A stretch of 64,000 nucleotides of DNA from a virus. Below are positions 1 through 7,678 of this stretch, in pieces (positions within the stretch are counted from its first letter, which is position 1; each line of letters begins with the position of its first letter). The translations under genes and the position numbers were made by a program. The notes beneath the pieces were generated by a model, which was not told the DNA's origin, did not search any database, and worked only from the letters and a program-made list of their open reading frames with translations. The stretch covers positions 214,989 through 278,988 of the IMG/VR virus record IMGVR_UViG_3300047322_001237; one strand, 5' to 3'.

Positions 1-371
1 AGGATTTCGGCGAGCAGCTCTTCCGGGTGCAGATCCATCGCGCAGTGCTGCAGGATGATGCGCGGATCCTGATACGACTCGATCGCGTGAAGTCCGGTGA
101 GCAGCGTGGTCAGGTGACTGACCCGCGCGTCTTCGCTCGGCTCGACACCCATTGCCTTGAGCAAGGTGACGAGAATCTCCCGTGTCGTGTCGTAGATGTG
201 CTGGACGGTCTGACCTTGATCGGTCCCGTCGTCCGTCATCAGGATCTCAACGAAGTCATCTGAATAGTCCGGCAACTGCAGCGCATCGAGTGCCGCGTGT
301 GCTTCTTCAATTGTTTGGGTGAATTCGGGCGAGGCGGCTCCCGCCAGATAGTCCCGCAGAATGTCAATCAT
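1..371 (-). CDS. Hypothetical phage protein, truncated at window edge
   Basis: An open minus-strand frame starts at an ATG at 369-371 and runs without a stop to base 1, so only the N-terminal ~123 residues are visible. It begins MIDILRDYLAGAASPEF and is acidic and helix-prone, with no motif I recognise. It diverges from the gene at 534; the 160-bp gap holds a perfect 15-bp palindrome that may be an operator. Codon use matches the neighbouring phage genes. Function unknown. Confidence 0.6.
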   Translation of the reverse strand, partial: MIDILRDYLAGAASPEFTQTIEEAHAALDALQLPDYSDDFVEILMTDDGTDQGQTVQHIYDTTREILVTLLKAMGVEPSEDARVSHLTTLLTGLHAIESYQDPRIILQHCAMDLHPEELLAEI

Positions 372-395
372 AGATGGCGAGTCCCGCAATAAGAA

Positions 396-410
396 AATAC
401 CGACGGTATT
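396..410. promoter_or_regulatory. Perfect palindrome in divergent intergenic region
   Basis: AATACCGACGGTATT has 7-bp arms around a central A. It lies between the divergent genes starting at 371 (minus) and 534 (plus), a position suited to a shared operator. No matching motif was noticed elsewhere in the window. Role inferred from position only. Confidence 0.35.
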
Positions 411-533
411 AATGCTGTAGCGAAAACCATCGACGCCAACCCGATCTCTTTTTGATCGAGCCAGGGAATTTGGAAACGGTCAAATAATGGATCGCAGAAA
501 CAGTACAACTAACTTTCTCAGGATGTTTCACTC

Positions 534-1313
534 ATGACCAAGAAGAGCCAAGCGCGCATTCAGCGCGACATCGCAGAAGGCAAGCGCAAGCCGGCCATGC
601 GTTCGGTAAACATGGCAATGAACCAGCCGATCAAGCCGACGCAGAAGGCTGATGGCTCGTTCTCGATGTCCGCAGCAGATCGCATTCTCGCCGAATGCCG
701 GACCGGCGCTAACACCAACAAGGAAGCGAACACCTGCTGGAACGACCTGATCGGCGTCTATCAGCAGATGTCGGGCATGCTGCTTCGTCACACCGACATC
801 TCGTTGGTCTTGAACGACGCCGACCTGATGTCCTTCATCGAAGACAAGGACACGTTCAAGACCAACGTCCGTCAGTTCGCGAGCGACCTGCGCCAGTTGA
901 GCGACGAGCTGCAACAGCTGCGCGCGCTGCACAACGGCAAGACGGGCGGCAGCGATGATCCGGAAGAAGTGCTGCACTCGATCCACATCTTCGAGCAGTA
1001 CAACCTGTGGATGACGAAGCACGACGGCGTGCTCATGCCGACGGTCTACCACATCCTTGAAGCGACGAATCAGGCTGAACTCGCTCGCGGTCGGGCTCGC
1101 GCCGCAGACGGTCAACTCAACGGCGATGCACCGGAACTCGCAGTCGATCCCGCTGTGCTCGACGTGAACCAGATCACCGACGTCACCTTCAACGACGACA
1201 ACGTGGGCCAAGTCGTCGGCGTGCCGGATACGAAGGGACTCGTCGAAGCAGCGGTCGAATCTGGTCTCGCAGCCGAGAAGGCCGGTCGCGAAGGCAACTT
1301 CGAAATCGTCTAA
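534..1313 (+). CDS. Hypothetical phage protein, 259 aa
   Basis: The ATG at 534 follows TCTCAGGATG, a weak Shine-Dalgarno match. The N-terminal ~25 residues are strongly basic, followed by a helical middle (a LxxL-rich heptad-like stretch around residues 120-150) and an acidic C-terminal third. No catalytic motif or membrane segment is visible. It is first in a plus-strand run with the 1341 gene 27 bases downstream, so the two are probably co-transcribed. I do not recognise the family; the basic N-terminus could bind nucleic acid, but that is a guess. Confidence 0.6.
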   Translation: MTKKSQARIQRDIAEGKRKPAMRSVNMAMNQPIKPTQKADGSFSMSAADRILAECRTGANTNKEANTCWNDLIGVYQQMSGMLLRHTDISLVLNDADLMSFIEDKDTFKTNVRQFASDLRQLSDELQQLRALHNGKTGGSDDPEEVLHSIHIFEQYNLWMTKHDGVLMPTVYHILEATNQAELARGRARAADGQLNGDAPELAVDPAVLDVNQITDVTFNDDNVGQVVGVPDTKGLVEAAVESGLAAEKAGREGNFEIV

Positions 1314-1340
1314 GTCTCCATTCAAGAAAGAGAGGTTGTT

Positions 1341-2930
1341 GTGAGTGGTCACAAAGAACATCCGGTGAACGCGTCGTTCACTCAGCATCTGGAAGCGCAG
1401 CAAGGTTCGGACGTCGTTCCGCCGGTCGAGACCCAAAGCGCGCCCGTCCTCGGCATGGACACGATCGAGACCGAATATCAGGAACCGGCAGGCTCGCTCG
1501 CTGAATCGAAACCGGAAGAGCCGGAAATCGCCGGCATCGGTCATTTGCCCGAGTCGACAACCGCCCAGCAGGACGCTGAAGTGTTCTTCCCGCTCGACGG
1601 CGAATGGGACACCAACGGCACGTTCCTGATCGGCCAGGCCGACACGCAAGATCGTGCATCCCGCGCCATTGCCGCCATGCCGAATCTGGATCTGACAGAT
1701 ACGGAAAGCGGTCGCGAGTGGGTGGACTACATGCGTGAAAGCATGGTCAGCGCACCCAACAAGGATCAGTGGCGTGCCACGGTCGATCGTGAAGCCAGCG
1801 AATGGCGTCAGGGCGTGAAGTCCGAGCGCGGCAATATCGCGATGGGTGCGATGTCGTTCAAGAACGTCGGTGGCGAACTTCTCACTGGCGAGAAGGCAGT
1901 GTTGCAAGTCCGTGCGCTATTGGGCCTGGGAAGTACCATCCAGGTTCCGCTGTGGCACTCAGGCTTCCACATCACCGTCAAGGCGCCGTCGGAAATCGCG
2001 CTGCTCGAACTCAACCGTCGCTTGATGGACGAGAAGATCGTCATGGGTCGCACGACCAACGGTCTGGCTTTCGCGAATACGTCGTCTTATCTCAGCGGCG
2101 GGTTGCTCGACTTCGCCATGGAACACGTGTACGACACGTCGCTCCAGGAGAAGGACATGAATCGCATCAAGTCGATGATCGAAACACCCGATTTGCCCTT
2201 GCTGTTCTGGGGTCTCGCCTGCGCCATCTGGCCGCGCGGTTTCCAATACGCTCGTCCGTACCTCGATCCGATCACGAACGAGGAAAAGATGCTGCGCGAG
2301 AAGCTCGCGGTTGGCAAGCTGCTCTGGGTCGACACCAAGGCACTCACGCCGTGGCAGATCGCGCACATGGCCCATCGCGGCAGCGGCACGATGACTGCGG
2401 ACGCGGTTAAGCGCTACAAGACCGAGTTCACGCTCGGTCAGGCGCGTCGCGTCCAGTTGTCGGAGCATATCGCGGTGACGCTCAAGGTGCCGGCGGCCAA
2501 CGACTACGTGCTCTCGGGTTATAAGTGGATCAGCGAGATCACGCGCGTGGTCGATGAAGCGTTCCAATTGCCTCCGGAAGATCAGCGTCGCACCAACTTC
2601 ATCATCCAGCACGGCAAGGCCACCAACATGCGCCAGTACATCCACTGGGTTGCTGAGGTTCATCCGGGTGCCGCCACGATCACGGATCGCGAAACCATCG
2701 AGAAGATCATCGATGACCTGTCGAGCAACGACGAGGTGCGTCGCAAGTACTTCGACGAGGTCAAGAAATACATCGATGATTCGACGATGGCCGTCATCGC
2801 AACGCCGACGGCGAACACGAAGGAAGAGAAGGAGCTGCCGCGCTTCCCGCATCTGTTGCCGATGAATGTCGAGCAGACTTTTTTTACCCTGCTCGAACAG
2901 AAAATCAGCCAGATCTCCCTCCGGAACTAA
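1341..2930 (+). CDS. Hypothetical phage protein, 529 aa in frame 0; probable -1 frameshift near its 3' end
   Basis: Starts at GTG 1341 behind AAGAGAGGTTGTT, a good Shine-Dalgarno. The first ~95 residues are acidic and low-complexity, the rest folded-looking. The zero-frame product ends 16 residues after a run of seven T (2879-2885), on a poor-looking tail ending SQISLRN. In the -1 frame the reading continues open from the same T run into the 119-residue frame that ends at 3358, with no nearby start until ATG 2999. A fused product would be about 672 residues. Either programmed -1 slippage on T TTT TTT or a homopolymer-length error explains this. The family is unrecognised; a virion or early protein is possible. 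Confidence 0.65.
   Translation: MSGHKEHPVNASFTQHLEAQQGSDVVPPVETQSAPVLGMDTIETEYQEPAGSLAESKPEEPEIAGIGHLPESTTAQQDAEVFFPLDGEWDTNGTFLIGQADTQDRASRAIAAMPNLDLTDTESGREWVDYMRESMVSAPNKDQWRATVDREASEWRQGVKSERGNIAMGAMSFKNVGGELLTGEKAVLQVRALLGLGSTIQVPLWHSGFHITVKAPSEIALLELNRRLMDEKIVMGRTTNGLAFANTSSYLSGGLLDFAMEHVYDTSLQEKDMNRIKSMIETPDLPLLFWGLACAIWPRGFQYARPYLDPITNEEKMLREKLAVGKLLWVDTKALTPWQIAHMAHRGSGTMTADAVKRYKTEFTLGQARRVQLSEHIAVTLKVPAANDYVLSGYKWISEITRVVDEAFQLPPEDQRRTNFIIQHGKATNMRQYIHWVAEVHPGAATITDRETIEKIIDDLSSNDEVRRKYFDEVKKYIDDSTMAVIATPTANTKEEKELPRFPHLLPMNVEQTFFTLLEQKISQISLRN
2879..2885 (+). promoter_or_regulatory. Candidate -1 ribosomal slippery heptamer
   Basis: The zero-frame codons ACT TTT TTT ACC contain the heptamer T TTT TTT. 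This matches the X XXY YYZ geometry for -1 slippage: both tRNA-Phe anticodons re-pair exactly. Immediately downstream is a GC-rich stretch (2930-2970) that could form a stimulatory structure, although I could not define one. An artefactual homopolymer length is the alternative. Confidence 0.45.
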
Positions 2931-2998
2931 GACCGCGGCACGTCGCGCAGCCGGACTTTGGCGAGCACGTCAAGGACGAGAATCCACTGAAGGCCGCA

Positions 2999-3358
2999 AT
3001 GGAGCGCGGTCCCGTAGTGCTCAACTCCTCCGACGTGCAGCTGGCGCTGCGCGACTGCTACGAAACCGCGTACCACATCTACGACCATTCGCGATCCGGG
3101 CCGAACGACACGCTCGCGCTGGTCGCAATGCGGGATGCGGAAGATAGTTCGTCGGGTGGTCTTCTGTACGAGCAGATTCGGCGATTCGAAGAGCGGCAAG
3201 TCTACAAGCACTTCGGTCTGAACCTGGTCCAGTTCCTTGAGCTGCCGTCAGACATCGTGCGGTTCGTTCTGGAAATGTCGCTCAAGCGTCAGCAGAACAC
3301 CGCGAAGACGCAGGAAGACGTGGTGGATGAAATCCAGCGTATGGCGGAGGGACAATGA
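2999..3358 (+). CDS. C-terminal extension of the upstream gene (-1 frame) or separate 119-aa protein
   Basis: The ATG at 2999 gives a 119-residue acidic/basic mixed protein, but the same frame is open back past 2879 and upstream codons encode a natural-looking sequence (PDLPPELRPRHVAQPDFGEH) with no Shine-Dalgarno before the ATG. That favours translation as an extension of the 1341 gene. The middle has the pattern YETAYHIYDHSR and an LELPSDIVRFVLEMSL helix. The stop overlaps the ATG of the macro-domain gene (ATGA), so expression is coupled. Function unknown. Confidence 0.55.
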   Translation: MERGPVVLNSSDVQLALRDCYETAYHIYDHSRSGPNDTLALVAMRDAEDSSSGGLLYEQIRRFEERQVYKHFGLNLVQFLELPSDIVRFVLEMSLKRQQNTAKTQEDVVDEIQRMAEGQ

Positions 3359-3801
3359 TCGAGCAGGTTGCAGTGCAAGACATTTTCACTTCTGCCTGTC
3401 AGGCGCTGATTGTGCCGGTGAACGTAGTGGGTACAATGGGCAAGGGTTTGGCGAAAGCCTTCGCTCAGCGGTATCCAGGACTCGAAGCAGCGTATCGAGA
3501 TGCGTGTCGCCGGCGAGTGTTTTCAAACCACGGGCTGTTTGTCTGGGAAGCAGGGGACGGGAAACTGATCGTCTGCTTTCCCACCAAGCGTCACTGGGCT
3601 AACCCATCTCGACTTCCATGGATCGACGAAGGTCTAAAACGACTGGCGCGCGACTTCGAAAAGTATCAGATCCGGTCTATCGCGATGCCGATGATCGGAT
3701 GCGGTGAGGGTGGTCTACGTTGGGATGACGTCTATCCCTTGATCGTGGAATGGCTCGAACCGGTGGAACTGCGAGTGCGAGTATGTCTATCGCCGCGGTG
3801 A
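3355..3801 (+). CDS. Macro-domain protein, DarG/TARG1-like ADP-ribosyl hydrolase candidate
   Basis: A stand-alone 148-residue macro domain. NVVGTMGKG (residues 23-31) is the ADP-ribose-binding loop, FPTKRHWANPS (75-85) is the segment typical of DarG/TARG1-type macro domains, and MIGCGEGGLRW (113-123) is the second phosphate loop. DarG removes ADP-ribose from thymidine in DNA, and related macro domains deacylate or hydrolyse ADP-ribose. No DarT toxin is adjacent and the DarG C-terminal domain is absent. The gene overlaps the preceding stop by 4 bases and is followed by a hairpin terminator. A role reversing host ADP-ribosylation defence is plausible but inferred. Confidence 0.8.
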   Translation: MIEQVAVQDIFTSACQALIVPVNVVGTMGKGLAKAFAQRYPGLEAAYRDACRRRVFSNHGLFVWEAGDGKLIVCFPTKRHWANPSRLPWIDEGLKRLARDFEKYQIRSIAMPMIGCGEGGLRWDDVYPLIVEWLEPVELRVRVCLSPR

Positions 3802-3827
3802 AACCAAAAAAGAAGGAAGGTCATATC

Positions 3828-3847
3828 GGGAGGGCACGAGCCCTCCC
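3828..3847. terminator. Hairpin with TTTATGCCG tail
   Basis: An 8-bp stem GGGAGGGC/GCCCTCCC with loop ACGA is followed by TTTATGCCGTC. It lies between the convergent macro-domain gene and the 56-aa minus-strand gene. It belongs to the recurrent hairpin plus TTATGCCG family found between units across the window. Confidence 0.75.
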
Positions 3848-3870
3848 TTTATGCCGTCTTCTCTTTTTCA

Positions 3871-4041
3871 TTACTTCATTGCCACGACTGCACGCTGCGA
3901 TGCCATGTCGTGACCGACGTGGTCCGCAACCACGAGGCTAAGGCCACCGAGGATGAAGAACATCGTGATCAGGAAGGCGCGCTTCGTCGCACCCTTGTTT
4001 GCTTTGCCCGAGTGGTAGTTGTTGTTTGCAAAGTCGATCAT
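3871..4041 (-). CDS. Small membrane protein, 56 aa
   Basis: An ATG at 4039-4041, preceded on the minus strand by CGGAGCGAATC, opens a 56-residue frame ending TAA at 3871. It begins MIDFANNNYHSGKANKGATK, then a single hydrophobic helix (about residues 23-39, FLITMFFILGGLSLVV), then a polar tail. A possible promoter variant (ACATATGAC) lies ~55 bases upstream. The family is unrecognised; topology suggests a single-pass inner-membrane microprotein. Confidence 0.6.
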   Translation of the reverse strand: MIDFANNNYHSGKANKGATKRAFLITMFFILGGLSLVVADHVGHDMASQRAVVAMK

Positions 4042-4173
4042 GATTCGCTCCGAATAGATTGGTTTTGCAATCTCACCTGTGGATTGCGTTCGGGCGAGTC
4101 ATATGTGTCTGAGAATTTCTGGAATCCTCGATTGACGGCTTGCTACAATTTCTCTTTCCTCAGGAGTTTTGTA

Positions 4174-4500
4174 ATGGCAAGGCAACCTCGCGCGACACTC
4201 GAACAACTACGCGAACGACTGGCGACGGTGCAGGAACAAATCGCCAAGGAAGAGGAGAAGCGGCGCACGACGGCGCTTGAGGAGATTCATTCGCTGATGT
4301 TTCAGCACGGACTCACGCCGACTGACATCGAAGCGAAAGGGAAACGAGGGCCGGCGAAGAAGCAATCGAAAGCTGCTTCAAAGACGACGGTCGCGCCGAA
4401 GTATCAGGATCCGAAGACGGGCGCGACGTGGAGCGGTCGCGGTCGCGAACCGCTGTGGATCAAGGGCAAAAAGCGCGAAAAGTTTTTGATCGCGAAGTAA
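4174..4500 (+). CDS. H-NS family nucleoid-associated protein
   Basis: The 108-residue protein starting at ATG 4174 (Shine-Dalgarno CAGGAG) has the usual H-NS layout: an N-terminal coiled-coil oligomerisation region (residues ~8-45), a basic linker of K/A/T residues, and a C-terminal DNA-binding domain with KYQDPKTGATWSGRGREP, the hallmark of Burkholderia-type H-NS proteins. An extended -10 (TGCTACAAT) precedes it. H-NS homologues silence AT-rich foreign DNA; on plasmids they reduce fitness cost. Carriage on a phage replicon suggests silencing of phage or competitor genes, or stealth maintenance in the host (inference). Confidence 0.9.
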   Translation: MARQPRATLEQLRERLATVQEQIAKEEEKRRTTALEEIHSLMFQHGLTPTDIEAKGKRGPAKKQSKAASKTTVAPKYQDPKTGATWSGRGREPLWIKGKKREKFLIAK

Positions 4501-4523
4501 GCGAGCATCTTAGTGATCGCCCG

Positions 4524-5297
4524 TTACGCTGCGGGGTCCGGTTCGTCGTCAGGCGCCGGATCGTTCTTCTCCGTTTGATCCTTAATGTTCGACCCTTTCC
4601 TGCTTCTTGGTTTTGACTTCGCTTTTGATTCAGGTGCACTAGAGGACCTTTCGGAAGCGCCTGCTGACGTGCTCTCGTTCCGTGGCAGTTTCGGGACGAA
4701 ACCAAGGTAGTCGCCAATCCGCTGGCGGATACTTTCCTCCAAACCGTGGGAGAGCCCACTGGCGATTCCACAAATCACCATCCCCAATGGCACGGAAATG
4801 AGCAAGAGCATCGTGTCCTTGCCAACGATAAAGCCAGCATACGCGCCAATTGCCGAACCGGAGGCACGCACTAAATTTTCTAATGAGATGCTGCTAAGTG
4901 GGGAGCTTTCGAATGGAACAATGCTCTCGTAAGACAAGTAATTCACAAACTCCATGGCATGTCCGTAGTTGACCTCTCGAAGAGATCTAGACTCATGTAT
5001 GACATCCCTTAATGCTTTCCTTGGGTCGAGTCCCTTCAAGGGTTGGTCAGCATTAGGATTTGTGATCTCTTTGAAATAGTCGAAACGCCCAATTAGGGCT
5101 CTTTTTTGCCAGTCGAGGCGGTACCGCTTCAGCTCCACGTTTTCATCCCGAATCGGTCGGACGAAACCCTCAGGAAAGCACCGCTGCGGAACGCTGAACA
5201 AATGCGCAGACAGACCACTTTCTTCGTCGTAGATCGTGGTCTCGTAAAACTGAGGCTTCCGATAAAACTTGGGCGTGCCCGGTTGTTCATCAGTCAT
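4524..5297 (-). CDS. Membrane-anchored hypothetical protein, 257 aa
   Basis: Starts at ATG 5297. An N-terminal soluble part (~residues 1-130) precedes a glycine/alanine-rich hydrophobic hairpin (about 138-182, with GSAIGAYAGFIVG and ISVPLGMVICGIASG), then a basic/acidic disordered tail ending DDEPDPAA. The topology resembles two close transmembrane helices with a long cytosolic tail. It lies in the accessory segment between H-NS and small orphan genes. No enzyme motif is visible. Base composition is less GC-rich than the core phage genes, consistent with later acquisition. Confidence 0.6.
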   Translation of the reverse strand: MTDEQPGTPKFYRKPQFYETTIYDEESGLSAHLFSVPQRCFPEGFVRPIRDENVELKRYRLDWQKRALIGRFDYFKEITNPNADQPLKGLDPRKALRDVIHESRSLREVNYGHAMEFVNYLSYESIVPFESSPLSSISLENLVRASGSAIGAYAGFIVGKDTMLLLISVPLGMVICGIASGLSHGLEESIRQRIGDYLGFVPKLPRNESTSAGASERSSSAPESKAKSKPRSRKGSNIKDQTEKNDPAPDDEPDPAA

Positions 5298-5339
5298 GGC
5301 GACGAATCCCCCTAGGTAATCGACTTCACATAAATGAAA

Positions 5340-5642
5340 TCAACTCTCTCCAAACGATCTCGCGAGCTTTTCCCATCGCCGCTGCAACAGGTCGATCACT
5401 TTTTGGTTACGCTCTCGCCCGACCGTTGCCATCTCGAAATACTCTTCGATCGATGCTTCCACCTTGGCCGGATCGTCCCCAACGATCTGATGCCAGGGGC
5501 CGACGTAGGCCACGATCAGGCTGTCATGGAAGATGCAGCGCCCGATCGCCGCGCCAGCGGACATTACGAAGCCTTCATAATGACACCCCTTGAGAGGCCG
5601 TCCGTCGGCGGGCAGGTTTCGAAAATGCAGTTCCACCTTCAT
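5340..5642 (-). CDS. Hypothetical protein, 100 aa
   Basis: A compact frame starting MKVELHFRNLPADG, with a beta-rich N-terminal half (GFVMSAGAAIGRCIF) and a helical, charged C-terminal half ending RWEKLARSFGES. No known motif. It is upstream of, and in the same orientation as, the membrane protein at 4524-5297, 42 bases away, so the two may be co-transcribed. No strong Shine-Dalgarno was identified. Confidence 0.45.
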   Translation of the reverse strand: MKVELHFRNLPADGRPLKGCHYEGFVMSAGAAIGRCIFHDSLIVAYVGPWHQIVGDDPAKVEASIEEYFEMATVGRERNQKVIDLLQRRWEKLARSFGES

Positions 5643-5830
5643 CGTGCTTTGGGGCTCCGTGTCGAGGGTCGATCCGCCAAGACCTGACTACGGACAGCAA
5701 AATGCGTACATGCGGGGTTGTGCCCCTAACTTTTTACCGGTTTCACGCCGTCGACGCGCCGTCAACTGCGCTCAAATAACCCTCGGCACCTTCGACACTC
5801 GTACAACTCAGAGTCGGTCGTCGCAGGCTC

Positions 5831-6079
5831 CTATTTGCTTAGCGACGAGTTCCGGAACCATCGCGTTTGCGAATCTTGCCGTTGTTTCGAAATTCGTTCG
5901 TCCAAAGCTAGCTGCAGGTCGTCGATGTGCTTTGTGGCGACCGCAAGCGCGGAGGCTGCGGAGCGGTCGGTATTGAAGAGCCGTTTAAGTGTCTCCACAC
6001 GCTGCTCGCGCGGGACGGCCCGCGTGTCGGGGTACAGCACGGCGAGGATGTCGATAAACTGCTCAAGGTGATTTGACAT
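5831..6079 (-). CDS. Small helical hypothetical protein, 82 aa
   Basis: Begins MSNHLEQFIDILAVLYPDTR and looks all-helical and charged. The central part (EQRVETLKRLFNTDRSAASAL) could resemble a small DNA-binding fold, but no HTH can be assigned confidently. It is divergent from the candidate sRNA starting near 6100. The 188 bases between it and the next gene hold nothing recognisable. Confidence 0.45.
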   Translation of the reverse strand: MSNHLEQFIDILAVLYPDTRAVPREQRVETLKRLFNTDRSAASALAVATKHIDDLQLALDERISKQRQDSQTRWFRNSSLSK

Positions 6080-6099
6080 AACTGTTTTTAGCGAACTTT

Positions 6100-6222
6100 T
6101 ACGGATTACTTACATAAACTTGGCACGTGCAATGCTGAAACGACACGGCGTGACCATGTCACGCGTGGTCTCCTCGTATTGGGCCCGTCGCCAGTCCCCA
6201 GCGTGACGGGCATTTTTTTTAA
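6100..6222 (+). ncRNA. Candidate small RNA with intrinsic terminator
   Basis: This gap contains a perfect 7-bp hairpin GCGTGAC-CAT-GTCACGC (6148-6164), then GCCCGTC/GACGGGC (6183-6211) followed by eight T (6213-6220), a textbook plus-strand intrinsic terminator. No plus-strand gene lies upstream to use it, and the flanking genes are on the minus strand. A TTGACA is at 6073-6078 but its -10 partner is poor. An independent short transcript is therefore inferred. The 5' end is a guess. Confidence 0.4.
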
Positions 6223-6234
6223 CGAGCAAGACCG

Positions 6235-6471
6235 CTACACGCGGTAGCCATGGGAGGCTAGCAGTTCCCCGATATTCGCCCCTTCCCACGAGCCGGGCCG
6301 ACTGTGCACCATGGCGGCGTCTTCCGCGAGCATGACGAGCAACGCCTTAGCGTCCAGTGGTCCGTGGGTAGTCGCGCCGTCGCGCTGCTTGTTCACAACG
6401 CTGCATGCTTCGGCGACCATGACCAAGCCGCGGTAGACGTCGTCTCTAAGCTCCATCTCGATCTTGACCAT
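6235..6471 (-). CDS. Hypothetical protein, 78 aa
   Basis: Starts MVKIEMELRDDVYRGLVMVAEA, resembling the start of ribbon-helix-helix or similar small regulators (beta strand, then helix), followed by a helical remainder ending LASHGYRV. The match is too weak to call. It is divergent from the 6531 gene with a 59-base shared upstream region. Function unknown. Confidence 0.45.
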   Translation of the reverse strand: MVKIEMELRDDVYRGLVMVAEACSVVNKQRDGATTHGPLDAKALLVMLAEDAAMVHSRPGSWEGANIGELLASHGYRV

Positions 6472-6530
6472 CGGTGCCTCCGCTGCGGGTATCGGCTTTG
6501 CTGCGGGCAGATTATCAGAGGGAGGTCGTC

Positions 6531-7028
6531 ATGTGCTACGGAAAACCAGAAGAGCTACTTGCTCAGCTTTTGCAAGCGCGGCCATTGAAGCCAAACCAGT
6601 ACGGCCATACCGCGCTGGAAGACTTCGAGCATTTCTGTGCTTACTCGGGGTGCGACCCGAATAACACTTGGGCTAAGCTAGCCTTCGTAACAGCGAGTCT
6701 TCCACCATCAACCCCGAAGGGCCATGCCATGAGCGAAGAACTCGAAAAACAGTGCGCTGACATTAGCATGCTCCTGCGCGATCATCCGCCCGGAACAACG
6801 GCCGACATCGCGGAGTTTTGTATCGTTTATTGGGACGGCGACAGACTCGTCGGTGCGCATCTGTCCGCGGATCACCCGGGCCAACCAGACGAGCCATTTG
6901 ACGTCGACGAGGTGTTGTCAGAGATTCCGGAATGCGTCGACGAATGGCTGAAGGCACCGAAGTACTCCTTCAGGCCGACAATCGTCGAATGGATGAAGGA
7001 CTCGCCGCCGCGTGAATCGGGGGCGTGA
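6531..7028 (+). CDS. Hypothetical protein, 165 aa
   Basis: The ATG at 6531 is chosen because AGAGGGAGGTCGTC precedes it; an upstream alternative start lacks a ribosome site. The protein begins MCYGKPEELLAQLLQAR and its C-terminal half is acidic (PFDVDEVLSEIPECVDEW). No motif recognised. It is followed after 6 bases by the ligase gene, so the two are probably an operon; a DNA-repair connection is suggested only by that context. Confidence 0.5.
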   Translation: MCYGKPEELLAQLLQARPLKPNQYGHTALEDFEHFCAYSGCDPNNTWAKLAFVTASLPPSTPKGHAMSEELEKQCADISMLLRDHPPGTTADIAEFCIVYWDGDRLVGAHLSADHPGQPDEPFDVDEVLSEIPECVDEWLKAPKYSFRPTIVEWMKDSPPRESGA

Positions 7029-7034
7029 GCTTCC

Positions 7035-7676
7035 GTGAGCCTGCCGATAATCGAGCCGGGCGACATGATGCACGGCGTGCGAGTACGCGCGCCCTTCTCT
7101 CGCGATGGCTGGATCTTTGAGATCAAATACGACGGGTATCGCGCCTTTATCCGCAAGCAAGCTGACCGCGTCGAACTTCTATCTCGCCACGGCACGGTCA
7201 TGAATGCAGTCTTTCCGGACATCATCGAGGCCGTTAGCGCGGTGCCCGGAAACTTCATTTGGGACGCCGAGCTCACGGTCGACGAGAGTAACGGACGTTC
7301 TTCGTTCGAGGGCCTTCAACAGCGAGGGCGCTTACGCGTTCCGATGCGTGTCCGTGCAGCCGCGCGCGAGCGCCCTGCCCGTCTCTACGTCTTCGATATC
7401 CTCGCCTCCGAAGATGACGACCTACGACAACTCCCGCTCGACCAACGAAAGGAAATCCTCAGAGACACGTTCGATGACAACTCGGTGCTGATCTACGCAG
7501 GGGGAATCATCGGCGCCGGTGAATGGGTCTTCGAGCAGGCGCAGAAACTCGACCTCGAGGGCGTCATGGCGAAACGCCTCGACTCGCTCTACGTGGCGGG
7601 TCGCTCCCATGCATGGCAGAAGGTCAAGAACCTAGACTACAGCCGCCCTGCTGCTCTCGGTATCGGTCGCCGGTAA
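7035..7676 (+). CDS. ATP-dependent DNA ligase, minimal LigD-type adenylation domain
   Basis: A 213-residue nucleotidyltransferase domain. Motif I is EIKYDGYR with adenylated Lys31; WDAEL is motif III, YVFDIL motif IIIa, EGVMAKR motif IV (~residue 180) and WQKVKN motif V (~199). These match the adenylation domain of LigD/LigC-type bacterial ligases. The C-terminal OB-fold domain usually present is absent, since the frame stops soon after motif V. The start is GTG at 7035. It converges on imuA with 2 bases between stops. A role in nick sealing or end joining of the replicon is possible; activity without an OB domain is uncertain. Confidence 0.8.
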   Translation: MSLPIIEPGDMMHGVRVRAPFSRDGWIFEIKYDGYRAFIRKQADRVELLSRHGTVMNAVFPDIIEAVSAVPGNFIWDAELTVDESNGRSSFEGLQQRGRLRVPMRVRAAARERPARLYVFDILASEDDDLRQLPLDQRKEILRDTFDDNSVLIYAGGIIGAGEWVFEQAQKLDLEGVMAKRLDSLYVAGRSHAWQKVKNLDYSRPAALGIGRR

Positions 7677-7678
7677 CA

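Noticed and set aside
3355-3801. Complete DarTG toxin-antitoxin pair
   Set aside because: No DarT-like ADP-ribosyltransferase lies on either side and the DarG C-terminal domain is absent.
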